From CAYGZQ01 sp964354375 [NCBI: uncultured Planctomycetota bacterium] (GTDB lineage Bacteria > JAJVIF01 > JAPKYR01): a DNA stretch of 20,225 bases. Below, piece after piece: positions 1 through 7,133 of this stretch; positions within the stretch are counted from its first letter, which is position 1, and each line of letters starts with the position of its first letter. Position numbers and translations under genes: made by a program. Under the pieces are notes generated by a model. It made no database searches. It was not told the origin of the DNA and saw nothing but the letters and a program-made list of their open reading frames with translations. The stretch lies in assembly GCA_964354375.1 (NCBI GenBank), contig CAYGZQ010000036.1, forward strand, positions 21,268 to 41,492, read 5' to 3'.

Positions 1-55
1 CGGTGGCGCCCATACGTGCGCCCTGAGTCTTCGAGGGGCGTACGGATGGGTGTCT
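1..55. repeat. Partial copy of the cloverleaf repeat
   Basis: These 55 bases are identical to 209-263. They correspond to the last part of the complete element at 147-261: the right arm of its long central stem, the whole next hairpin and the closing arm ATGGGTGT. The window starts inside this copy, so its left half is not visible. The distance between the two copies is 208 bp. The 91 bp between them (56-146) show no gene; they contain the inverted pair CAGGGAG (63-69) and CTCCCTG (133-139). Confidence 0.85.
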
Positions 56-146
56 CTCTTTGCAGGGAGGCACTCGCTTCGTCTCAGGAAACGCGGTCTT
101 ACTCTTCACAGACTTTATCACTTATGGAGATTCTCCCTGAAACGAA

Positions 147-261
147 ACACCCATCTGCCCGCGGGAGCGGGCATATGGGCGCCACGAGGATGGAGCAAGA
201 GCCTGGTTCGGTGGCGCCCATACGTGCGCCCTGAGTCTTCGAGGGGCGTACGGATGGGTGT
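147..261. repeat. 115-nt interspersed repeat with cloverleaf fold
   Basis: Four stems nest almost without gaps. The closing stem pairs ACACCCAT (147-154) with ATGGGTGT (254-261). Hairpin 1 is TGCCCGC (156-162) with GCGGGCA (167-173), loop GGGA. Hairpin 2 is a perfect 12-bp stem, 174-185 with 211-222, and a 25-nt loop. Hairpin 3 is CGTGCGCCC (223-231) with GGGCGTACG (244-252), one G-U pair, 12-nt loop. Only one base is unpaired at each of two junctions. A second copy is cut by the window start, so this is a repeat family rather than a one-off hairpin. I see no gene in it. It may be a REP-like or miniature mobile repeat, or a structured RNA. Confidence 0.75.
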
Positions 262-276
262 CTTGACTTCCGCTGT

Positions 277-305
277 TTGATTTTTCCCCGCCCCGCGACC
301 ATAAT
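277..305 (+). promoter_or_regulatory. Probable promoter of the 341-2085 operon
   Basis: A -35 like TTGATT (277-282) and a -10 like CATAAT (300-305) are separated by 17 bases and lie 35 bases before the first start codon. They fit a sigma-70 type promoter placed directly after the cloverleaf repeat. No operator is evident. Confidence 0.45.
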
Positions 306-340
306 CAGACGGACGGTCTCCTGGCACAGAGGCTTTCAGC

Positions 341-790
341 ATGGGCGTTGTCACAAGCGAAATCGACATAGCCGTTGACCCCATCTCTGCATTCAGAATC
401 GCAAGAGAAGTGGAGAAATATCCCGACTACATGCCGGACGTGGAGGAGGTGCGGGTTCTCGAGAGACGAGATGACGGATACTCTCGCATATCCTGGGTGG
501 GCCACGCGAGAGTAGGCTCGATCGACAAGCTGGTGCGATGGGTCGAGGAGGCTTGGTGGAACGAGCCGACGCTCACGTCGAAATTCGAGCAAGTCGAAGG
601 CGACTACAAACACTACAGGGGGGATTGGGCTTTCATTCCGCTGGACAAAGGAACCAGGATCCGCCTCACAGTCGATTTCGATCTCGGCCTTCCTCTGATC
701 GGTCCCATGATCGTCAAGCTGCTGGACAGGGTCATGCAGAACAACATCGACGGCATGCTGAGAGCCATCAAAGACCGCGCCCAGAGCTAG
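341..790 (+). CDS. SRPBCC / COQ10-like (polyketide cyclase) family protein
   Basis: This is a 149-residue soluble protein without a signal peptide. Its length and pattern match the START-like SRPBCC fold as found in the COQ10/RatA and polyketide cyclase families. The N-terminal strand IDIAVDPISAFRIAREVEKY is the usual opening, in which a protein of this type contacts its ligand with the first strand and helix. MPDVEEVRVLER, the central strands and a long amphipathic C-terminal helix (about 120-146, LLDRVMQNNIDGMLRAI) follow in the normal order. Family members bind hydrophobic ligands such as quinones or lipids in an internal cavity; the ligand here is unknown. The ATG has a purine-rich stretch (AGAGG) upstream. 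The next gene starts 21 bases downstream, so the two are probably cotranscribed. Confidence 0.8.
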   Translation: MGVVTSEIDIAVDPISAFRIAREVEKYPDYMPDVEEVRVLERRDDGYSRISWVGHARVGSIDKLVRWVEEAWWNEPTLTSKFEQVEGDYKHYRGDWAFIPLDKGTRIRLTVDFDLGLPLIGPMIVKLLDRVMQNNIDGMLRAIKDRAQS

Positions 791-811
791 CCAACCGGAA
801 AGGGAAGACAG

Positions 812-1576
812 ATGGGAAGTCCAATCAAACTGCACGAGCTCACCTACCCTCAGGTACGCATGCTTCTCGACAGGGGCAAGACCACTCTGCTCCTGCCTGT
901 GGGAACTCTCGAGGCCCACGGACGCCATGCGCCCATCGGAACCGATAATTTCTGCGCGGAGGAGATCGCTTGGCGGCTCGGGGAGAACCTCGGCTGGCCC
1001 GTGGCTCCAACGCTGAACTACGGTGTCACGACCGGTCTCGTGGCGTACCCCGGAAGCGTCCGCATACCGAAAGCACTCTATGCCGAGCTCGCAGAGACGA
1101 TCCTGACGAATTTCCTGGAGATGGGCTTCAAGCGCATCGTGATCATCAACGGCCACGGCGGAAACACCGAGACACTGAGTAACGTGATCAAGGACCTTAT
1201 CACCCAGGACCGCGGCAACCGCCATTTTATCCTGGTCGACTGGTGGCAGATCGACAGCGAGGCGCTGCATGAAGTGTATGGAAGGCCGGGGGGGCACGCA
1301 GCGCTCGACGAAACGGCATGCATCGTCGCGTATCGCCCGGAACTCCTCGATCCAAAGGCCATGAAGCCCGAGGACCAGTGCAGACTCACCCCGGGAATCG
1401 TCACGGCACCTTACTCCGCCGCCATGCTCGTCTACGATGAGGGCGATGCTTCTCCTGATTTCGATCCCGCCAGAGCAGCCGACTTCATGGCAAGGGTCCT
1501 GGCGCGGATCCAGACGCTGCTCCTGCAGGAGATTGAGCTTTTCGAGAAGTCATTCGGGAAACAGGAGGGTCGCTGA
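812..1576 (+). CDS. Creatininase-family metal-dependent amidohydrolase
   Basis: The 254-residue protein has the family's usual length and metal site. PVGTLEAHGRHAPIGTD (29-45) supplies Glu34, His36 and Asp45. NGHGGN (113-118) supplies the conserved histidine loop. GGHAALDETA (160-169) supplies the C-terminal Glu167. Related enzymes hydrolyse cyclic or linear amides (creatinine amidohydrolase, formamide hydrolases of flavin-type pathways, MftE), so the substrate cannot be assigned. AAGGGAAG lies just before the ATG. The preceding SRPBCC gene is 21 bases away and the following LeuD-like gene starts 2 bases after the stop, so this is the middle gene of an operon. No signal peptide is present, so it should act in the cytoplasm. 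Confidence 0.87.
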   Translation: MGSPIKLHELTYPQVRMLLDRGKTTLLLPVGTLEAHGRHAPIGTDNFCAEEIAWRLGENLGWPVAPTLNYGVTTGLVAYPGSVRIPKALYAELAETILTNFLEMGFKRIVIINGHGGNTETLSNVIKDLITQDRGNRHFILVDWWQIDSEALHEVYGRPGGHAALDETACIVAYRPELLDPKAMKPEDQCRLTPGIVTAPYSAAMLVYDEGDASPDFDPARAADFMARVLARIQTLLLQEIELFEKSFGKQEGR

Positions 1577-1578
1577 AA

Positions 1579-2085
1579 TTGGAGAAACTGAGAGGACTGG
1601 TGTGGCGTTTCGGGGACAACGTCGACACGGACCAGATAATCCCCGCGCGGTACTGCAACACGTTCGATCCCGAACTGCTTGCCTGTCACGCGATGGAGGG
1701 GACGGGCGCGGACTTTCCCGAGAGGGTCGCGCCGGGAGACATCATCGTCGCGGGCAGGAATTTCGGTTGCGGGTCGAGCCGGGAGTCGGCGCCGCTGGCC
1801 TTGAAGGCTGCCGGAGTTGTCGCCATCATCGCGCACTCATTCTCGCGCCTTTTCCTCAGAAATGCCGTCAACATCGGCCTGTACGTCATGGTTTGCCCTG
1901 CCGCGAGCGAAACGATCGAGCCCGGCGAAGAAATCGTCATCGACAAGCAGGCCGGAGTGGTGCATTCAGTCACGACCGGACGCGCCTACAAGTGCGAGCC
2001 CTTCCCCGAGTTCATACAGGAGATAGTCGATTCCGGTGGAATGGTGCCCTACGTCAAGCACCGACTTGCGAAGACGAAAGACTGA
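1579..2085 (+). CDS. leuD: Aconitase-superfamily swivel subunit, LeuD type
   Basis: This 168-residue protein is a stand-alone swivel domain of the 3-isopropylmalate dehydratase / homoaconitase small-subunit family. It opens with VWRFGDNVDTDQIIPARY and carries the signature GRNFGCGSSRE (59-69); its length is typical of the short, archaeal-like LeuD type. Such subunits work only with a [4Fe-4S] large subunit (LeuC type), which is not in this window. I chose TTG at 1579 as start because a strong AGGAGGG (1563-1569) sits nine bases upstream; no ATG in the frame fits. It starts two bases after the creatininase stop, implying translational coupling. The loop after the DTDQIIPARY motif reads YCNT, unlike forms I recall for isopropylmalate or homoaconitate enzymes, so the substrate (isopropylmalate or another 2-hydroxyacid) is uncertain. 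Confidence 0.85.
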   Translation: MEKLRGLVWRFGDNVDTDQIIPARYCNTFDPELLACHAMEGTGADFPERVAPGDIIVAGRNFGCGSSRESAPLALKAAGVVAIIAHSFSRLFLRNAVNIGLYVMVCPAASETIEPGEEIVIDKQAGVVHSVTTGRAYKCEPFPEFIQEIVDSGGMVPYVKHRLAKTKD

Positions 2086-2210
2086 TTGCACGAAACATCC
2101 CCGCCGTTGAACCTCTGCGGCCCTCGCCCCGTCATTATCTGAATGCCGGTCGGTTGGGAGCCCGTTATCCGGCACTGGACTGGATTTGAGTCAAACTTAG
2201 TGCTAAAACA

Positions 2211-2281
2211 GTTACATTATAGGGAGGCGATGCAAGGGATCGCCCGGCCTGTGCACGGTCGCGGGCCGATAGAGGTGTAAC
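2211..2281 (+). promoter_or_regulatory. Candidate structured 5' leader (three-way junction) before the cytochrome gene
   Basis: GTTACA (2211-2216) pairs with TGTAAC (2276-2281). This closing stem encloses two hairpins: GGCGAT (2226-2231) with ATCGCC (2239-2244), loop GCAAGGG, and CGGCC (2245-2249) with GGCCG (2264-2268), loop of 14 bases. The likely ribosome-binding site AGAGGTG (2271-2277) lies between the second hairpin and the closing stem, and overlaps the latter, four to fourteen bases before the ATG at 2285. An 18-base segment (2212-2229) recurs at 2278-2295 with 15 matches, the second copy containing the start codon. It does not match a riboswitch class I know. No convincing promoter was found upstream; 2086-2210 otherwise shows nothing. 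Confidence 0.4.
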
Positions 2282-2284
2282 ATT

Positions 2285-4075
2285 ATGGGGAAGCGTTTTA
2301 TCGTCGCTGCATCTATTCTCTGTCTGGCGCTCATCCTCGACACCGGATGCGTTATATACGGCCGGCCGGGACGACCCAAGACTATCCCCAAGGGCCTGAC
2401 ATTCCTCATCAGCTCCAACACCTCCTCCAACTACACGCCCTGCGGATGTCACTCGGGGAAATGGGGCGGGATGCCGAGACGAGGGTCCATATTCGTGGAG
2501 GAATCCAGGAAAGTCCAATGGCCGGTTCTGATCGTGGACACCGGGGATGTCAGCCAGGGCTCGACCAGCGATATGCAGAAAAAGAAGGACGCGTACATTT
2601 TCCAGGCGTACAACGTTATTGGCTATGACCTCGTGAACCTCGGATACACCGACCTCGGGCTCGGCTATGAGGAGCTCGCGCGCATAGGCCAGGAATATCA
2701 CATGCCCTGGGTTTCGGCCAACACCTACGCTGCGAACGTTTTTCCCGACCTGCCCGTTCAGACCCCGAACCCGGGCATCAACACCCCGCCGGGATCAACC
2801 TCCGACAATGCGACGCGGTCGCAGGAAGGGAATCCGGGGGAATCATCGACTGGTGAGAATCCCGGCGATCCGGCGGGGGAGACCGCCGCCGAGCCCAAAG
2901 CAGCTGACGGAACAACTCCCAAGCCCCTCTTCGCGCCCTATGTAGTCGTTGAGCCGGAGGGCGCGCCGGGTTACAAGGTCGGCATGATCGGAGTCATGAT
3001 CCAGGATGCCGGTCGCCTGAATCCCAAGAGGGCGACGTTCTCGTTCGAGCCGTACGAGCCCGTCATCAAAGAGGCAGTCGAGACCCTCCGAAACGTGGAG
3101 CATGTCGATCTCATTGTGCTTGTCTGCGACGCTGACGGTTTCGAGAAGGTCGATGCCGCGACCGCATTCGCGGGAGTCGACATCGTCATCGGCGGAAGGA
3201 ACCAGCTCGAGCGCTCCCCGAACACCTTGCAGAATCCCCTCAATCCCCTGAGTCCGGAATTTCAGTCCGGCGAGAAAGCTACGGGGGAAGCCGAAACGTC
3301 CCAGCAGCCCCAGCCGCCCCAGTCAACCGGACAGGAGACTGCAGGAGACTCGACCACCGGTGAGGAGGCCGCGATGGCGCCGATCACAACCCCCATCCTT
3401 GTGCCGAAGGCCCAGGGACGGGGTCGGTTGGTCACCAGGTTCGATGTGACCCTCGACAGCGCCGGAAGAATCGTGGACTATTACACCACCGAGATAAAGG
3501 TGGACGATACGCATCCCGACGATCCGCGCATGGCGGAAGTGTCGAGGGGATACGATACGGAAGTTCTGGCGGTAGAGCTCATGAACCGGGTCGAGACCCT
3601 CTACACCGGCAGCGCCGCCTGCGAGCAATGCCATCCCGGTTACCTCGCTGCATGGGCGAGCCACGGACATTTCCATGCCTACCAGACGATCGTCGATGAG
3701 GGCCAGCTTGCCGATCGCGAATGCACAAGGTGTCACGCGATCGGCTTCGTGGAGGAGCCTCGCCTGCTTACATACGACCTGATCAAGGAGACCCATCGCG
3801 ATGTGGGTTGCGAGGGTTGCCATCCGAACGGCAAGCGCCACGTCAGCTACCAGACCCAGCTTGCCTCTCTAACAGAAGAGGCAAGAGCAAGGGCCACGGC
3901 TCCCGATGTCATGCAAAACGAGATCACGAGCAGCTCCTGCATCCTGTGTCATACCGGCAAGTGGGGTCAGGGCTTCAATTTCGATTCCGCCATGCAGGCG
4001 GCCCGCTCGATCTGCATGTCGATAAAACCGTCGACACGTGTTCCCGACAATCTCGGCGCTCCCACAGGCGAGTAG
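2285..4075 (+). CDS. Lipoprotein: degenerate UshA-like phosphoesterase domain fused to tetraheme cytochrome c
   Basis: The 596-residue protein begins with a lipoprotein signal peptide (lipobox LDTGC, lipid Cys22), so it is exported and membrane-anchored. Residues about 38-150 and 215-405 resemble the metallophosphatase half of UshA/5'-nucleotidases (VDTGDVSQGS 84-93, NLGYTDLG 118-125, DIVIGGRNQ 299-307). The histidines expected in the LSH- and GGH-type motifs are absent (LVCDAD, GGRNQ), so catalysis is doubtful. TPCGCHSGKWGG (51-62) resembles the site that is selenocysteine in some UshA-like proteins. Two Pro/Gly/Ser/Thr-rich stretches (about 158-212 and 313-365) interrupt the fold. The C-terminal part has four CxxCH haem motifs (446-450, 480-484, 509-513, 552-556) and resembles the cytochrome c554 family. 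It probably carries electrons at the cell surface or in the periplasm. The next lipoprotein gene follows 28 bases later. Confidence 0.8.
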   Translation: MGKRFIVAASILCLALILDTGCVIYGRPGRPKTIPKGLTFLISSNTSSNYTPCGCHSGKWGGMPRRGSIFVEESRKVQWPVLIVDTGDVSQGSTSDMQKKKDAYIFQAYNVIGYDLVNLGYTDLGLGYEELARIGQEYHMPWVSANTYAANVFPDLPVQTPNPGINTPPGSTSDNATRSQEGNPGESSTGENPGDPAGETAAEPKAADGTTPKPLFAPYVVVEPEGAPGYKVGMIGVMIQDAGRLNPKRATFSFEPYEPVIKEAVETLRNVEHVDLIVLVCDADGFEKVDAATAFAGVDIVIGGRNQLERSPNTLQNPLNPLSPEFQSGEKATGEAETSQQPQPPQSTGQETAGDSTTGEEAAMAPITTPILVPKAQGRGRLVTRFDVTLDSAGRIVDYYTTEIKVDDTHPDDPRMAEVSRGYDTEVLAVELMNRVETLYTGSAACEQCHPGYLAAWASHGHFHAYQTIVDEGQLADRECTRCHAIGFVEEPRLLTYDLIKETHRDVGCEGCHPNGKRHVSYQTQLASLTEEARARATAPDVMQNEITSSSCILCHTGKWGQGFNFDSAMQAARSICMSIKPSTRVPDNLGAPTGE

Positions 4076-4103
4076 GGGACTTTCGTTGAACTGAAGGTGC
4101 CCA

Positions 4104-5174
4104 ATGTCCACCAGAACGGCGATTCTGCTTGTCGCAGTGCTTCTGATTCTCATCGTATCCTGTACGAAACCTCAGCCCGCACCATCCGGCGGACCTCCAG
4201 CCGATACCTCGTCCTCGACATCGCAATCCGGGCAGGACGGCAAAACGGGAGATGGTGCCGCCACGGGCCTCCCCTTCCAGCTTATCATCAACGGAGAGCC
4301 TGTCGGAGCGGACCTTCGCGCCAACGTGCCCGAGGGACAAGTCGCATCGATCCAGTTCATCTCGTCCCAGATGGGCAACGGCGAGATCAGCGTGGTCGAC
4401 CCGCAGGGTCTGACCGTCATGCTGGGCCAGTGGCAGTCGGACCAGGCGCAGTTCGTCTACCAGTTCGCCTATGGGGAAAGCCGTCTGAAGCTGAGCGTCG
4501 ACGGCGTGACATACGACGTGCTGGTGGTCGCGGGAGCGCCTCAGGCCGGGAGCCTGTCGGGATGCCCCGGCGCTTTCATGGACCTGAACTCCGACGCCGA
4601 GTGGGTGTACAGCAACAGTGGCGGCGATGAGTATCCTTCCCGATGGCTGAATCACCTGACCGGCCTCGCCACCGACTCGGCGGGAAAGGTCAGCTGTACG
4701 CTGGTCATGGAGCGATCCAGCGGGGTCGAGGGCAAAGTCGATCACACCGCCAGGCTCGACCTGCTCTGCACCGACAACGTGATCTACATAACCTCGGCCA
4801 TCGAGCAGGAAACCGGCACTGAGTGGATCACCAATTACGAAAAGGACTCCATCTATCTTCCCGCATCAATGTCGGCGGGGCTGACCTGGGAGCGTCGCGG
4901 CAGTTTCGAAACGAAGGTCGCTGACCAGTCCGACATCGCCACCCTTGTCGAGAGGCTCACATGCACCGGAACCGAGAAAGTCTCTGTAGAGGCCGGCGAG
5001 TTCGATGCCTACAGGGTTGAATTCACGATAGAACGCACATCCGGGAATGAGACCCTTGAGAGCAAGGGAGTGTCCTGGTACGTGCCCGGCATTGGAAGGG
5101 TCCTGAGCGTGGGAGATACCGAAGACAAGCCCAGGATGGAGCTGTCTTCGTACAAAGATGTTGCGATGAGGTAG
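4104..5174 (+). CDS. Lipoprotein of unknown function
   Basis: The 356-residue protein has a lipoprotein signal peptide (hydrophobic core at 6-17, lipobox LIVSC, lipid Cys20). A Pro/Ser/Thr-rich spacer of about 30 residues follows, typical of a tether to a membrane. The rest (about 50-350) is a soluble, strand-rich region; the C-terminal end VSWYVPGIGRVLS resembles the last strands of several lipoprotein families whose function is unknown, and I do not recognise the family beyond this. It starts 28 bases after the cytochrome gene on the same strand, so both are probably expressed together and may act at the same membrane. Its stop lies 41 bases before the end of the convergent membrane-protein gene. 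Confidence 0.75.
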   Translation: MSTRTAILLVAVLLILIVSCTKPQPAPSGGPPADTSSSTSQSGQDGKTGDGAATGLPFQLIINGEPVGADLRANVPEGQVASIQFISSQMGNGEISVVDPQGLTVMLGQWQSDQAQFVYQFAYGESRLKLSVDGVTYDVLVVAGAPQAGSLSGCPGAFMDLNSDAEWVYSNSGGDEYPSRWLNHLTGLATDSAGKVSCTLVMERSSGVEGKVDHTARLDLLCTDNVIYITSAIEQETGTEWITNYEKDSIYLPASMSAGLTWERRGSFETKVADQSDIATLVERLTCTGTEKVSVEAGEFDAYRVEFTIERTSGNETLESKGVSWYVPGIGRVLSVGDTEDKPRMELSSYKDVAMR

Positions 5175-5215
5175 GAGCTGTTTTTCCCGCATCGCAGGAA
5201 TCGCGCAGACCTGCA

Positions 5216-6163
5216 TCAGAAGCCGCACAGCGCCGAGAGCACCCTCCGCAAGTCTTCGGCATACAGCCACTTGAACAGCGCGTCCGCCAGAACGAGGATA
5301 ATCCCGACAATCAGGGCGTTGACGAATACCTTCGTCCGCCATGGCGCCCGAAACACCAGCCTGAGAAACAGTTGAAACATCGCGCTCGCGAGCACGATGT
5401 ATCCCGCCACCCTGATCACCGACCAGAAATGCCACGCCAGCGGCAGAGTCAGAAGCGGCTCATCGCTTAAGAGAAGGCACCTCGCCACGTAATAGTTCAT
5501 GTAGTTGAGCTGCAGGACTCCCATCACGAGCGCGGGAAGCCCTCCAAAGAAGGCTCCGACGATTAGCATCGCCAGGTGAATCCCGTGAAGCGGCAGCCAT
5601 TGGGACGGCGTTCCTTCCAGGCCGGACCCGGTTCTCAGCCACTGGCTCATGTCAGACCAATAGTCCGACGCATGCCAGATCACCGCCCCGGCACGGTCCG
5701 GATACAGGTAGCACAACATGATCATCGCCATGCACTCCCATATCGCCCACAGGAACATCTCGAGTATCCCGTCCCACAGACGCCCTTTGAGAAGTCGCGT
5801 GAGAAGGACAATCCACGGGGGCACAGCGATCATCACGGCCGCCATGAGCTGCCCGAGAGTCATGCTTCCGAGGAACCTCCCGTCGCCGAAAAGTCCGGAC
5901 CAGGGGGGGAAGAACGCAACCATCACCGGCAGCCACGCCAGGAACACGGTGCCCCACATCTCACCGAACACGAACATCGTACCCTCCCCCTGCGCCTCCT
6001 CGCGCAGTGCGCCTGTGGATACGGGCAGCCTGACCGGTTCGGTGACACGGTGAGGGTCATCGAGCGACGGCACCCACGACCCCGACTGCTCGGGAGGCGC
6101 TACGCTCTCATCGGTCCGATTCTCTTCGTCTTCCCAACGGTCATTCGGCGGATTCCCGGTCAT
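5216..6163 (-). CDS. Six-helix integral membrane protein of unknown function
   Basis: The 315-residue protein has a charged N-terminal part of about 60 residues, with no signal peptide, followed by six hydrophobic segments (roughly 66-88, 100-123, 130-154, 193-220, 245-271 and 275-297). It is therefore predicted to sit in the inner membrane with a cytoplasmic N-terminus. The pattern is loosely like the YIP1-type families of multi-helix proteins, but I see no signature that assigns it. GGGAGG lies about nine bases before the ATG, which supports this start. The DUF92 gene ends 35 bases upstream on the same strand, so the two probably form an operon. Its 3' end faces the stop of the forward lipoprotein gene. 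Confidence 0.75.
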   Translation of the reverse strand: MTGNPPNDRWEDEENRTDESVAPPEQSGSWVPSLDDPHRVTEPVRLPVSTGALREEAQGEGTMFVFGEMWGTVFLAWLPVMVAFFPPWSGLFGDGRFLGSMTLGQLMAAVMIAVPPWIVLLTRLLKGRLWDGILEMFLWAIWECMAMIMLCYLYPDRAGAVIWHASDYWSDMSQWLRTGSGLEGTPSQWLPLHGIHLAMLIVGAFFGGLPALVMGVLQLNYMNYYVARCLLLSDEPLLTLPLAWHFWSVIRVAGYIVLASAMFQLFLRLVFRAPWRTKVFVNALIVGIILVLADALFKWLYAEDLRRVLSALCGF

Positions 6164-6198
6164 ATGTTTCGTCCTCCCGCAGTTTCAGGCGAGAAAGC

Positions 6199-6954
6199 TC
6201 ACCGACCGAATAGCGCGACAAGCCCGATCGCCGCCGCCGCGCCGATCACGGTGTTGATAAAATTAGTGACCTCGTTGGTTATGAACGGCAGCTTCTCGAT
6301 CGTGCCGCCGATGATGCTTTCGAGCGTGTTCCCTATGAACGCCGCCAACACCACCGCCACTATACCCTGCCAGCCGACAATAACGCCCGACGCGAAAGCG
6401 ACGAGCGCGAGAACCAGGCTTGCGGCGATTCCGGCGAGTGTCCCCTCGAGACTCACAGCGCCCTCGGTGCCGGGCGGGACCCTCCTGAACCCCGTCAGAA
6501 GGATTGTGGTCTTGCCGTACGCCTGACCGATCTCGCTCGATGCCGTGTCGGAAACCGCAGTGGCAAACGCTCCCGCGAAACCAGCCATCAGGAGAATGGC
6601 CACGCCGTTCGCTCCCCGCATCAAGGCAATATATGCTCCCAGACCGAGAAGAAGCGACGCCGCGCAGTTCGCAACCGCGTGTTTCGCGCCCCGACGACCC
6701 TCATCTTCCTGCGCGATACCCATCCGGGCTTTCTCCTTGTACTTGACCTTCGTGACCGCGGTCCCCAGTACGAAAAATGTCATCAGCACAACATATCCGC
6801 GCCAATCCGTCAGGAAATAGATCAGAGCTCCGACTATGAAGCCGCCGATCGCGCCCGACCGCGAGATAAGCCTCCCCAGCCGGGTCGCGACCGCGAAAAT
6901 CGCGTTGACCCCGACAGCAAGGACCAGCCTCGGCAACCAATGGTTCAGTTCCAT
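6199..6954 (-). CDS. DUF92 family integral membrane protein
   Basis: The 251-residue protein matches the DUF92 (TIGR00297) pattern. It has several hydrophobic segments, RRGAKHAVANCAASLLLG (87-104), SDTASSEIGQ (135-144), RVPPGTEGAVSLEGTLAG (157-174), and the ending NTLESIIGGTIEK followed by NFINTVIGA. The family occurs in bacteria, archaea and plant chloroplasts; the plant member VTE6 is reported as a phytyl-phosphate kinase, so a role with a prenyl or lipid phosphate is possible but not shown here. There is no ribosome-binding site before the ATG, and the -10 box of the likely promoter ends eight bases upstream, which suggests a leaderless or nearly leaderless message. It is followed by the six-helix membrane-protein gene. 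Confidence 0.87.
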   Translation of the reverse strand: MELNHWLPRLVLAVGVNAIFAVATRLGRLISRSGAIGGFIVGALIYFLTDWRGYVVLMTFFVLGTAVTKVKYKEKARMGIAQEDEGRRGAKHAVANCAASLLLGLGAYIALMRGANGVAILLMAGFAGAFATAVSDTASSEIGQAYGKTTILLTGFRRVPPGTEGAVSLEGTLAGIAASLVLALVAFASGVIVGWQGIVAVVLAAFIGNTLESIIGGTIEKLPFITNEVTNFINTVIGAAAAIGLVALFGR

Positions 6955-6962
6955 GACATGTC

Positions 6963-6992
6963 AGTATAGTCCCCGGACGCCGAGGGTGGCAA
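6963..6992 (-). promoter_or_regulatory. Promoter of the DUF92 operon, leaderless geometry
   Basis: On the reverse strand TTGCCA (6992-6987) and TATACT (6968-6963) are 18 bases apart and each differs by one base from the sigma-70 consensus. The start codon (6954-6952) is only eight bases after the -10, so transcription would begin at or within a few bases of the ATG. Confidence 0.55.
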
Positions 6993-7041
6993 TCGGATCA
7001 ACAGGGGACAGTCGGGCTCGGTCCGTTAATACTCCCTGCGG

Positions 7042-7075
7042 CTGATTAATTTTCATCAGGATTCAAACTGATTAA
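7042..7075. promoter_or_regulatory. Direct repeat CTGATTAA between divergent genes
   Basis: CTGATTAA occurs at 7042-7049 and 7068-7075, in the AT-rich gap (about 7040-7120) between the divergent DUF92 and phosphatase genes. The 26-base offset would put both copies on nearly the same face of the helix. It may be a regulator site for the phosphatase gene. I found no convincing -35/-10 pair for that gene, although ATGATATTAAG at about 7096-7106 could hold a -10. Confidence 0.25.
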
Positions 7076-7133
7076 ACAAAGTATCTGAGCTTCTAATGAT
7101 ATTAAGGCATAGAGAGTAAAGGGCAAGCGCAGG

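Noticed and set aside
305-1297. A 330-codon open frame on the reverse strand
   Set aside because: It runs antisense to the SRPBCC and creatininase genes, whose motifs are clear; its own sequence matches no family.
2211-2281. Known riboswitch classes (cyclic-di-GMP, fluoride, others) for the cytochrome leader
   Set aside because: The stems exist, but the conserved loop sequences of these classes are missing.
5162-5196. TGCGATG/CATCGCA inverted repeat between convergent genes as terminator
   Set aside because: The stem is 7 bp with a 21-base loop and no T-run after it, so it could be chance.
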